Shown here one piece after another: positions 1-5,498 of a DNA stretch of 5,498 nt; positions within the stretch are counted from its first letter, which is position 1; every line of letters starts with the position of its first letter. The notes below the pieces were generated by a model that was given only the letters and a program-made list of their open reading frames with translations, had not been told where the DNA came from and searched no databases. Position numbers and translations under genes: made by a program. The stretch is from positions 1 through 5,498 of the forward strand of contig JBFFSQ010000197.1 in the NCBI GenBank assembly GCA_041572275.1. The letters run 5' to 3'. The stretch is from JBFFSQ01 sp041572275. Its GTDB lineage: Bacteria; Pseudomonadota; Gammaproteobacteria; SZUA-229.

Positions 1-89
1 GCCTCAGGAACCAGCGCCAGTGCGACCGTAAGACCGGATAGAATTTCATTCTGGAAACAGACGCGGTTTTGGCAACCTAACTGAAACAT
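1..89 (-). CDS. SulP-family inorganic anion transporter, N-terminal fragment (gene runs off the left edge)
   Basis: Only the first 29 codons are in the window, starting at the ATG at 89-87 and read leftwards. The translation starts MFQLGCQNRV and ends in ILSGLTVALALVPEA. The GLTVALALVPEA stretch matches the start of the first membrane segment in SulP/SLC26-type permeases (sulfate, bicarbonate or related anion transport in the inner membrane). The short hydrophilic leader of about 15 residues before it is normal for this family. The start is supported by AGAGG at 95-99, five bases before the ATG, and by a promoter-like sequence further upstream. The transported anion and any C-terminal STAS domain cannot be judged because the rest is missing. 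The family call rests on one short but characteristic motif. Confidence 0.72.
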   Translation of the reverse strand, partial: MFQLGCQNRVCFQNEILSGLTVALALVPE

Positions 90-124
90 GACAACCTCTG
101 GCTTTGGGGGTAACAAGGCGGCGG

Positions 125-154
125 ATTTTAGCAGAAAAGGCATGACTCCGCTAA
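125..154 (-). promoter_or_regulatory. Candidate sigma70-type promoter for the SulP transporter gene
   Basis: On the minus strand, TAAAAT at 130-125 matches five of six -10 positions. It is directly preceded by TGC at 133-131, which makes an extended -10. A weak -35 (TTAGCG, 154-149) lies 18 bases upstream. Transcription would start near 118, giving a leader of about 28 bases with an AGAGG ribosome site. It lies downstream of the adk terminator, so the transporter is probably its own transcription unit. This is inferred from sequence pattern only. Confidence 0.45.
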
Positions 155-213
155 TGCAGACCCCCGCCCACAACAACAGAAATCAAAGTCACTTAATCGC
201 GGATAATAGACAC

Positions 214-248
214 AAAAAAGCCGGTAACCCTTTCGGATCACCGGCTTT
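214..248 (-). terminator. Rho-independent terminator downstream of adk
   Basis: Read on the minus strand, the arm AAAGCCGGTGATCC (248-235) pairs along its whole 14-base length with GGGTTACCGGCTTT (230-217) around a GAAA tetraloop. The stem is followed at once by three more T residues, giving six Ts in total. Two pairs are G-U wobbles in the minus-strand RNA and would be A-C mismatches in the plus-strand RNA, so the structure is built for leftward transcription. It lies about 40 bases past the adk stop codon and should end the pgi-adk or adk transcript before the transporter gene. Confidence 0.93.
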
Positions 249-260
249 CTGAGTCTTTCC

Positions 261-280
261 GCGCAGGGATTACCCTGTGC
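261..280. repeat. Short inverted repeat between the adk stop codon and its terminator
   Basis: The arms GCGCAGGG (261-268) and CCCTGTGC (273-280) pair over eight positions around the loop ATTA, with one non-Watson-Crick position. That position is a G-U wobble in plus-strand RNA and an A-C mismatch in minus-strand RNA. It lies ten bases past the adk stop and has no T-run on the minus-strand side, so it is not a terminator by itself. It may protect the 3' end of the adk mRNA or be a small extragenic palindrome; no role is shown. Confidence 0.5.
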
Positions 281-289
281 AAATAAGGC

Positions 290-928
290 TTAGCCTAACT
301 TGGCTTTGATGGCATCAATAACAGCATCGCTTGAAGTTGCGTTAACCGTCAACAGCATACCTTCTTTCTCATAGAAACTGGCCAGAGGCGCAGTCTTTTC
401 ATTGTATACATCCAGACGGTTACTGATGGCTTCTTCAGTTTCGTCATCACGCTGCACAACTGGACCACCACACTTGTCGCATTTGCCTTCTTCTTTTGGT
501 GGATTCGATTTAACGTTATAAATTTCACCACAGTCAGTACAGGTACGACGTGTAGTCAGACGATCAAGGATAACATCACGAGGCACATCGATATTCACGA
601 CAAAATCCAGCTTTTCGCCCATATCAGCTAACAGTACTTTCAGCGCTTCAGCCTGAGGAATCGTACGTGGGAAACCATCCAGCAGGTAACCCGATTTGCA
701 ATCATCTTCTTTCAGACGCTCGCCCATGATGCCCATGATCAGATCATCAGACACCAGATCACCCGCCTTCATGGCCGCTTCAGCTTTTTTACCCAGCTCA
801 GTACCTGCAGCTACAGCGGCACGCAAAATATCGCCCGTTGAGATCTGAACCGAGCCGTCCATTTTAGTCAGTAATTTGGCTACAGTACCTTTGCCGGCAC
901 CCGGTGCGCCTAAAAGAATCAGTTTCAT
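290..928 (-). CDS. adk: Adenylate kinase, long form with a zinc-type (four-cysteine) LID
   Basis: This cytoplasmic enzyme catalyses ATP + AMP = 2 ADP and sets the adenylate energy balance. The 212-residue product is full length for the bacterial long form. It starts MKLILLGAPGAGKG, with the P-loop at residues 7-14. The AMP-binding region follows (STGDILR, residues 30-36) and then the family signature YLLDGFPRTIPQ at 81-92. The LID at about 122-160 carries Cys130, Cys133, Cys150 and Cys153 as two C-x2-C pairs, the pattern known to bind structural zinc. E. coli Adk lacks these cysteines. The reading frame stays open upstream to 1060, but the family always begins at MKLILLG-like sequence, so the ATG at 928-926 is the start, with GGGGA seven bases before it. 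The stop is TAA at 292-290, followed by a strong terminator. The gene lies 148 bases downstream of pgi on the same strand. Confidence 0.97.
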   Translation of the reverse strand: MKLILLGAPGAGKGTVAKLLTKMDGSVQISTGDILRAAVAAGTELGKKAEAAMKAGDLVSDDLIMGIMGERLKEDDCKSGYLLDGFPRTIPQAEALKVLLADMGEKLDFVVNIDVPRDVILDRLTTRRTCTDCGEIYNVKSNPPKEEGKCDKCGGPVVQRDDETEEAISNRLDVYNEKTAPLASFYEKEGMLLTVNATSSDAVIDAIKAKLG

Positions 929-1076
929 GGATATTTCCCCAGAATAGTGTTTATAACTGTACCACCGGCCAATTACACCAGTGGAGCTAAAATTCAGTTG
1001 CTTATTGTCCTGTTTTCCATGGGGGAAAGCAAATGCTATCTCGCCAGATAACACGCACAATGGTAGGGGCTGTTAG
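929..1076 (-). promoter_or_regulatory. pgi-adk intergenic leader with a possible weak adk promoter and small hairpin
   Basis: No convincing terminator follows pgi here, so read-through from pgi into adk is possible. On the minus strand, TTGCTT (1032-1027) followed after 17 bases by GACAAT (1009-1004) is a weak sigma70-like pair that could drive adk on its own. Closer to adk, CCACTGG (984-978) can pair with CCGGTGG (968-962), with one G-U, as a 7-base hairpin in the 5' leader. It is not followed by a T-run. The open frame through this stretch in phase with adk looks like a chance extension, because nothing in it resembles adenylate kinase. Confidence 0.3.
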
Positions 1077-2732
1077 TTAACCCTCTACTATAGGTCGATT
1101 TTGTTTGTAGTAGTTAATCAGGCCATTGGTGGAACTGTCATGGGTAGTCACCTGATCCAGGTCATTCAGTTCCGAGAGTATGCTATTGGCCAGGGTCTTA
1201 CCCAACTCCACCCCCCATTGATCAAAGGAATTAAGATTCCAGATAATGCCCTGAACAAAAATCTTGTGCTCATAAAGCGCGATAATGGAACCCAGGGTTT
1301 TCGGATCCAATGTATTGAACAGAAAGGTATTGGTCGGCCGATTACCGGGAAACAGCTTATACGGCAACAAAGCTTCAATCTCAGCTTCTGCCATGCCATG
1401 TTGCCTGAGTTCTACGTACACCTCCTCACGGGTTTTACCCTTCATCATTGCTTCCGTCTGGGCAAAAACATTAGACATGAGCGCACGATGATGACGGGCG
1501 ATACAACAATAATTTGAAATCGGGGCCAGTATGTCAGCGGGCACAATCTTGGTTCCCTGGTGCAGTAACTGATAAAACGCATGCTGACTGGCTATGCCTA
1601 TTTCACCAAACAGCACTGGGCCGGTGGAGTAATCAACCGGCTGACTGTCACGATCCACAGACTTACCATTACTCTCCATATCAGCCTGCTGTAAATAAGC
1701 AGGAAAACGATGCAGATGTTGATCATATGGCAAGATCGCTATTGTTTCTGAACCAAAAAAATTGTTATACCAGATACCCAACAGAGCCATAATCACTGGG
1801 ATGTTCTGTTCCAATGGTGCAGATCGAAAGTGCTCATCCACTTCAAATGCACCCTGTAATAAGGCATCAAAGTTCTCTGCACCAATGGCAATCACAATTG
1901 ACAATCCAATCGCAGACCACATGGAATAGCGTCCACCTACCCAGTCCCACATCTTGAAAATATTGTCTGTTGCGATTCCAAATGTCTGCGCAGCTTCAAC
2001 ATTGGCGGTTACTGCCACGAAATGCTTATCAATAGCAGTCATATCATCCACATGACGCAAAAACCATTGCTTCGCAGTCTCTGCATTTACCATGGTATCC
2101 TGGGTCGTGAAGGTTTTAGATGAAATTACGAATAAGGTGGTTTCCCGTGTTAGATGTTCCAGTGTATCGTTAATATGATTTTCATCGATATTGGAAACAT
2201 AATGAATACGCAAATCATGCAAGCTATAGGGTTTGAGGGCTTCAGTTGCCATCAACGGTCCCAGGTGTGAGCCGCCAATTCCAATATTCACCACATCAGT
2301 AATGGGCTGGTTACTGACGCCTCGCCACTGACGCGTTCGAATTGCTGCTGCCAGGGCCTTGACTCGATCCAGCTCCGATTTAACTTCAGGCATAACATCC
2401 ACACCATCCGTATACATAGGCTGGTCACTCATATTCCTGAGCGCCACATGAAGTACTGAACGATGCTCTGTGTGATTGATTGGTTCACCCTTGAACATCC
2501 TGTCACGCCAGTCTTCAAGACCACTCGCTCTTGCCAGCTGAATAAGCATACCCAGGGTTTGATCAGTGATCCGGTTCTTGGAGAAATCAAATAAGATATC
2601 ATTCAGTTTCAGTGAAAACTGTTCAAACCGCTGAGGGTTTTCAGCAAACATATCCCGCATGTGGACATGTTTTATTTCTTCATAATGAGATAACAGCGCT
2701 TTCCATTCGGATGATTGTGTAAGTTGAGACAT
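1077..2732 (-). CDS. pgi: Glucose-6-phosphate isomerase
   Basis: This cytoplasmic enzyme interconverts glucose-6-phosphate and fructose-6-phosphate in glycolysis, gluconeogenesis and glycogen storage. The 551-residue product is full length for the long bacterial and eukaryotic form (E. coli is about 549). The two SIS-fold halves are visible. GIGGSHLGP at 151-159 and SSKTFTTQDT at 204-213 bind the sugar phosphate. Signature 1 is at 263-276 (DWVGGRYS..., with Arg268), and signature 2 is at 495-512 (GIIWNLNSFDQWGVELGK). By family alignment the catalytic residues are Glu353 (in DMESNGK), His384 (in ASQHAF) and Lys512, and all are present. The ATG at 2732-2730 is preceded by AGGA seven bases upstream. 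The stop is TAG at 1079-1077. The gene is divergent from pgm across a 512-base control region, which would suit coordinated control of glucose-phosphate flow. No damage is visible. Confidence 0.97.
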   Translation of the reverse strand: MSQLTQSSEWKALLSHYEEIKHVHMRDMFAENPQRFEQFSLKLNDILFDFSKNRITDQTLGMLIQLARASGLEDWRDRMFKGEPINHTEHRSVLHVALRNMSDQPMYTDGVDVMPEVKSELDRVKALAAAIRTRQWRGVSNQPITDVVNIGIGGSHLGPLMATEALKPYSLHDLRIHYVSNIDENHINDTLEHLTRETTLFVISSKTFTTQDTMVNAETAKQWFLRHVDDMTAIDKHFVAVTANVEAAQTFGIATDNIFKMWDWVGGRYSMWSAIGLSIVIAIGAENFDALLQGAFEVDEHFRSAPLEQNIPVIMALLGIWYNNFFGSETIAILPYDQHLHRFPAYLQQADMESNGKSVDRDSQPVDYSTGPVLFGEIGIASQHAFYQLLHQGTKIVPADILAPISNYCCIARHHRALMSNVFAQTEAMMKGKTREEVYVELRQHGMAEAEIEALLPYKLFPGNRPTNTFLFNTLDPKTLGSIIALYEHKIFVQGIIWNLNSFDQWGVELGKTLANSILSELNDLDQVTTHDSSTNGLINYYKQNRPIVEG

Positions 2733-2798
2733 TCAATATTCCTGTAGATATGCTGATCATGTCTTGGGTTTAAATAGTTGTTACGATTAAGCTATTAT

Positions 2799-2844
2799 GA
2801 GCTGGGCGTCTTATCGCGCGATTCAATAAGCGACAAGATAGCTC
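2799..2844 (-). repeat. Imperfect inverted repeat overlapping the proposed pgi control region
   Basis: On the minus strand, GAGCT (2844-2840), one base, then TCTTGTCGC (2838-2830) faces GCGATAAGA (2817-2809), five bases, then AGCTC (2803-2799). The inner nine bases pair fully in minus-strand RNA with one G-U wobble, and the outer five pair perfectly. The repeat contains the exact 10-base palindrome ATCGCGCGAT (2813-2822). It abuts the CATAAT hexamer at 2799-2794, so it could be an operator at the -35 position. It could also be a leader stem-loop if transcription starts further upstream near 2876. Confidence 0.45.
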
Positions 2845-3042
2845 AAACTAAACGCGAGGACTGCGTGTTCTATTGCTCATGACATCATACTTACCTGTGC
2901 TCTCATAGAAAAATCAGACGCCCTGATCATTAATCTAACAGCTGAAATGCACTCTTTTAGTTCAATATAAAGCCCCATGTACCCGCATGGTACGCAAATA
3001 ATCGGTTCATCATAGCCAACTCACGGCCTGAATGAATTTTCA

Positions 3043-3057
3043 AAGCTGGCCCAGCTT
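3043..3057. repeat. 15-base palindrome, candidate operator upstream of pgm
   Basis: AAGCTGG (3043-3049) and CCAGCTT (3051-3057) are exact reverse complements around one central C at 3050. A one-base spacer is too tight for a stable RNA hairpin without opening a pair, and no T-run follows. A DNA site for a dimeric regulator is therefore the more natural reading. It lies about 190 bases before the pgm start and about 310 bases from the pgi start. The regulator is unknown. A palindrome this size could arise by chance in a gap this long, so confidence is modest. Confidence 0.35.
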
Positions 3058-3182
3058 ATGCAAGGTAATCATACGTCCTGAATAACTTTATATTTAATAA
3101 TAACTGAATGACATATTTATTTAACTTTATTCTATTTTTCTATTTAGGCATCTCATGCGAAAATAAGCATCATAATCGGCTA

Positions 3183-3188
3183 TATAAT
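3183..3188 (+). promoter_or_regulatory. Perfect -10 hexamer, probable pgm promoter
   Basis: TATAAT at 3183-3188 is identical to the sigma70 -10 consensus and lies 57 bases before the pgm ATG. This predicts a start near 3195 and a leader of about 50 bases. No good -35 is found at 16-18 bases upstream, where the sequence is A-rich, and there is no TGn extension. The promoter would therefore depend on the AT-rich upstream tract or on an activator. The gap is AT-rich, so a chance match is possible. Confidence 0.45.
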
Positions 3189-3244
3189 TATGCGGCTGAC
3201 ATTTTCACTACAAGTAAGGTAGCTGGTAACACCTGGCAAACATT

Positions 3245-4882
3245 ATGATGATAAAAACCATAAACTCGACACCATTTAACGATCAGGAACCCGGCACCTC
3301 CGGTTTACGTAAAAAAGTACCTGTTTTCAAACAAACACATTATCTGGAAAATTTTGTGCAGTCCGTATTACATACGGTCGACAATCTTCAGGGCAGTACC
3401 TTGATCGTGGGAGGTGACGGCCGCTACTATAATCGCGACGCCACTCAGGTCATCCTGAAAATGGCGGCTGCCAATGGTGTCGCACAGGTTATCGTAGGTC
3501 AAAACGGCTTACTTTCCACACCTGCGGCTTCTGCCCTGATCAGAAAACATAAAGCCGCCGGAGGCTTCGTGCTGTCAGCCAGTCATAATCCAGGTGGCCC
3601 TAATGCCGACTTCGGCATCAAATTCAACATCAGCAATGGTGGACCTGCTCCCACATCCTTTACCCAGGCCGTTTTCGAATACTCTAAAACAATAACGCAA
3701 TATCAGATTGTCGATGCGGACGATATCGATCTCAACACGATTGGACACTACAGCATCGGCGACATGCAGGTGGAAGTAATTGATCCGGTCGAAAATTATG
3801 CCGATCTGATGGAACACCTGTTTGACTTCAACGCTATTAAGGCACTGTTTGATTCCGGTGTCTTCAAAATGCGATTTGATGCCATGCATGCTATTACCGG
3901 TCCCTATGCAATCGAAATTCTCGAACATCGGCTTGGGGCAGAATCCGGCACAGTCATCAACGGCGAGCCACTGGAAGATTTTGGCGGTGGCCACCCTGAC
4001 CCCAATCTGGTGCATGCTCACGAACTTGTCGAAATTATGAACAGCGGCCTTGAAGCTCCCAGCATTGGTGCGGCCTCTGATGGTGATGGCGACCGTAACA
4101 TGATCCTGGGCAAAAACTTCTATGTCACACCCAGTGATAGCCTGGCCGTTCTGGCTGCCAATGCTCATCTTCTCCCGGGCTACAAAAATGGTCTCAGCGG
4201 TGTAGCCCGGTCGATGCCCACCAGTATGGCTGTCGACAGGGTTGCCGACCAACTGGGTTTACCATGCTATGAAACACCCACTGGCTGGAAATTTTTTGGT
4301 AATTTACTGGATGACAACAAAATCACCCTCTGTGGCGAAGAAAGTTTTGGTACTGGCTCAGACCATGTGCGTGAAAAAGATGGACTCTGGGCAGTCCTGT
4401 TCTGGCTCAATCTCATTGCCGTAAAACAACAATCAGTTGAGCAAATCGTGCGTGACCATTGGTCTCGATATGGCCGTAATTATTACTGCCGCCATGATTA
4501 TGAGGCCATTGATAGTGATGCTGCGAATAGCCTGGTAGAGCATCTGCGCCAGTCACTGGAACAACTCAAAGGTCAACGCTTTGGTGACTACCTCATCGAG
4601 CAGTGCGATGATTTCTGTTACACCGATCCAGTGGATAAAAGTGTCAGCAAAAACCAGGGCATTCGGCTACTTTTTAGTGACGGCTCACGAATTGTCTATC
4701 GACTATCGGGCACAGGTACAGAAGGTGCTACGCTACGGGTGTATATTGAAAAATACGAACCTGATAGTTCACAACAAAATAGGGATACTCAGGAGGCCCT
4801 GAGTGAGTTAATAAACATTGCTAATCAAGTCGCTGAAATCCAGAGTCGTACGGGACGAAGCAAACCTGACGTGATTACCTGA
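3245..4882 (+). CDS. pgm: Phosphoglucomutase, glucose-specific alpha-D-phosphohexomutase
   Basis: This cytoplasmic enzyme interconverts glucose-1-phosphate and glucose-6-phosphate, linking glycogen and sugar-nucleotide synthesis to glycolysis. The 545-residue product is full length for the Pgm family. Features in order are PGTSGLRKK at 16-24 (substrate phosphate contact) and the active-site loop SASHNPGG at 111-118, with Ser113 as the phosphoserine. The metal loop DGDGDR is at 279-284 (Asp279, Asp281, Asp283), with TGWKFF at 346-351. The sugar-specificity loop GEESFG is at 364-369, and the C-terminal phosphate-binding loop SGTGTEGATLR at 488-498. All catalytic residues are intact. Two ATGs lie in tandem (3245 and 3248) and neither has a clear ribosome site; AAGGT at 3215-3219 is too far away. 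The start is therefore uncertain by one codon. The phosphorylase gene follows 92 bases downstream on the same strand and supplies this enzyme's substrate. Confidence 0.96.
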   Translation: MMIKTINSTPFNDQEPGTSGLRKKVPVFKQTHYLENFVQSVLHTVDNLQGSTLIVGGDGRYYNRDATQVILKMAAANGVAQVIVGQNGLLSTPAASALIRKHKAAGGFVLSASHNPGGPNADFGIKFNISNGGPAPTSFTQAVFEYSKTITQYQIVDADDIDLNTIGHYSIGDMQVEVIDPVENYADLMEHLFDFNAIKALFDSGVFKMRFDAMHAITGPYAIEILEHRLGAESGTVINGEPLEDFGGGHPDPNLVHAHELVEIMNSGLEAPSIGAASDGDGDRNMILGKNFYVTPSDSLAVLAANAHLLPGYKNGLSGVARSMPTSMAVDRVADQLGLPCYETPTGWKFFGNLLDDNKITLCGEESFGTGSDHVREKDGLWAVLFWLNLIAVKQQSVEQIVRDHWSRYGRNYYCRHDYEAIDSDAANSLVEHLRQSLEQLKGQRFGDYLIEQCDDFCYTDPVDKSVSKNQGIRLLFSDGSRIVYRLSGTGTEGATLRVYIEKYEPDSSQQNRDTQEALSELINIANQVAEIQSRTGRSKPDVIT

Positions 4883-4903
4883 AACATATATGGACTATTT
4901 TCC

Positions 4904-4926
4904 GGCCATTTGAAAACTCAATGGCC
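4904..4926. repeat. Stem-loop between pgm and the phosphorylase gene
   Basis: GGCCATT (4904-4910) and AATGGCC (4920-4926) are exact reverse complements. The stem can extend by G4912-C4919 and A4913-T4918 past one bulged T, leaving the loop AAAC. It begins 22 bases after the pgm stop. No T-run follows on the plus strand, so it is not a standard intrinsic terminator. It could be an RNA processing or stability element that adjusts the two genes' expression within one mRNA, or a weak attenuator. Confidence 0.5.
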
Positions 4927-4974
4927 AGCAACGCTTTAAAGTGATGATTAGCAACTTAGGATCTGGTCAGGATA

Positions 4975-5498
4975 ATGAAAGAAACAATTTATGAATTAGA
5001 AGTTCGCCCCTATATTCCAGAATCCCTGAAGGGCTTGAATGACCTGGCCAACAACCTGTTGTATAGCTGGGATCGTAATGTCCGTGGCCTGTTCTTTCGT
5101 CTGGATCATCATCTCTGGGAAAAAGTCGATCATAACCCTAAAGTTTTCCTGCGACAGGTGTCTCAGCGTATTTTAGAAGAAGCTGCCCAGGATCATGTTT
5201 TCATGAGTGAGTACTCCAAGGTCATGTCGACCTTTAAGACGTACTTATCCAAAACCGGGCATCATGAAATCGAAGGCTATCTTGATCCAGACAAGGACTT
5301 GATCGCCTATTTCTGTGCTGAATTTGGACTCCATGAAAGCTTTCCCATCTACTCAGGTGGACTGGGCATACTCGCAGGTGACCACTGCAAGGCCGTCAGT
5401 GACCTCGGCGTACCGTTTGTAGCCATTGGCCTGCTTTATCGACAGGGCTACTTTACCCAGCAGATTGACAACTGCGGCAACCAGATTGCCCAATACAC
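4975..5498 (+). CDS. glgP: Glycogen/alpha-glucan phosphorylase, N-terminal fragment (gene runs off the right edge)
   Basis: The first 174 codons of a GT35-family phosphorylase, which releases glucose-1-phosphate from alpha-1,4-glucans using inorganic phosphate. The start MKETIYELEVRPYIPESLKG, followed by LNDLANNLLYSWDRNVRGLF at 21-40, resembles the DUF3417 N-terminal domain of the short alpha-glucan phosphorylase branch rather than E. coli GlgP. Then comes AYFCAEFGLHESFPIYSGGLGILAGDH at 111-137, with the conserved GGLG loop (128-131) and SDLGVPFVAIGLLYRQGYF at 142-160. The active-site and pyridoxal phosphate lysine regions lie outside the window. A TAG in frame at 4957 rules out a longer start except CTG at 4963. 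The ribosome site is odd: AGGA at 4969-4972 lies only two bases from the ATG, and a second AGGA at 4958-4961 is 13 bases away. The gene probably shares a transcript with pgm. The symbol is given by function; the subfamily is inferred. Confidence 0.9.
   Translation, partial: MKETIYELEVRPYIPESLKGLNDLANNLLYSWDRNVRGLFFRLDHHLWEKVDHNPKVFLRQVSQRILEEAAQDHVFMSEYSKVMSTFKTYLSKTGHHEIEGYLDPDKDLIAYFCAEFGLHESFPIYSGGLGILAGDHCKAVSDLGVPFVAIGLLYRQGYFTQQIDNCGNQIAQY

Larger units (their letters stand above)
2733..3244. promoter_or_regulatory. Long divergent intergenic region between pgi and pgm
   Basis: This 512-base gap holds no convincing gene. The only open frames are tiny, around a dozen codons, and have no ribosome site. 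The pgi side (2733-2900) contains an inverted repeat and two -10-like hexamers on the minus strand: CATAAT at 2799-2794, and TATGAT at 2889-2884 with a poor -35. The middle part holds small palindromes (for example GTACC/GGTAC at 2979-2993) and a 15-base palindrome at 3043-3057. From about 3085 to 3190 it becomes strongly AT-rich, with T- and A-runs that could bend DNA or help polymerase bind ahead of pgm. The length is generous for two plain housekeeping promoters and suggests regulator sites. Confidence 0.6.

Noticed and set aside
929..1060. 44-residue in-frame extension upstream of adk
   Set aside because: Adenylate kinases begin at the MKLILLGAPGAGKG-like P-loop strand. The extension has no family similarity, and the ATG at 928 has an acceptable upstream GGGGA.
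1101..1517. 138-codon open frame antisense to the pgi 3' half
   Set aside because: It is fully overlapped by intact pgi, lacks a recognisable family, and has no convincing ribosome site.
2804..2923. Distant 8-base inverted repeat GGGCGTCT / AGACGCCC
   Set aside because: With about 100 bases between the arms in a 512-base gap, a match of this length is expected by chance about once or twice, and it competes with the better local repeat at 2799-2844.
2942..2971. Possible plus-strand promoter CTGAAA-18-TATAAA in the middle of the divergent gap
   Set aside because: It is more than 270 bases from pgm and is followed by no gene or clear RNA; AT-rich DNA yields such matches easily.
2733..3244. Hidden small gene, tRNA, CRISPR or mobile-element remnant in the divergent gap
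   Set aside because: Both strands were read. There are only tiny open frames without ribosome sites, no tRNA-like cloverleaf, no repeated spacer array and no transposase-like sequence.
3575..4252. 225-codon open frame antisense to pgm
   Set aside because: It lies wholly inside a well-supported pgm gene on the opposite strand, has no recognisable motif, and is explained as a codon-use shadow.
4910..4940. Possible promoter TTGAAA ... TTTAAA ahead of the phosphorylase gene
   Set aside because: The spacer is 19 bases and the -10 matches only four of six positions; the -35 overlaps the stem-loop, so support is too weak.

Overview
The window carries ordinary central-carbon and glycogen metabolism genes, most likely from a gammaproteobacterium of moderate GC content. 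The protein types, the AGGA-like ribosome binding sites, sigma70-like promoter elements and a GNRA-capped intrinsic terminator fit this. The species cannot be named from the window. A methylotroph or a sulfur or marine gammaproteobacterium would fit, but that is a guess.

Layout, left to right. The left part is read on the minus strand. Positions 1-89 hold the first 29 codons of a SulP-family anion transporter, which continues beyond the window and has a good candidate promoter at about 125-154. Between it and the next gene are two stem-loops; the one at 214-248 is a very clear intrinsic terminator. Next come adk (adenylate kinase, 290-928, with a four-cysteine zinc-type LID) and pgi (glucose-6-phosphate isomerase, 1077-2732). 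pgi lies upstream of adk with a 148-base gap and no convincing terminator between them, so pgi-adk may be co-transcribed and end at the terminator.

A 512-base gap (2733-3244) with no believable gene separates the two gene directions. It holds divergent control regions, a long imperfect inverted repeat at 2799-2844 and a near-perfect 15-base palindrome at 3043-3057. It also has an AT-rich tract and a perfect -10 hexamer upstream of the rightward gene.

The right part is read on the plus strand. It holds a full phosphoglucomutase (pgm, 3245-4882), a 92-base gap with a stem-loop, and the first 174 codons of a glycogen/alpha-glucan phosphorylase with a DUF3417-type N-terminus (4975 to the window end).

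Together the genes form one route. The phosphorylase releases glucose-1-phosphate from glycogen, phosphoglucomutase converts it to glucose-6-phosphate, and Pgi converts that to fructose-6-phosphate for glycolysis or, in reverse, for storage. Adk balances adenine nucleotides. I found no sign of a novel defence, mobile or biosynthetic system. The points worth a second look are regulatory DNA structures and the zinc-type Adk.
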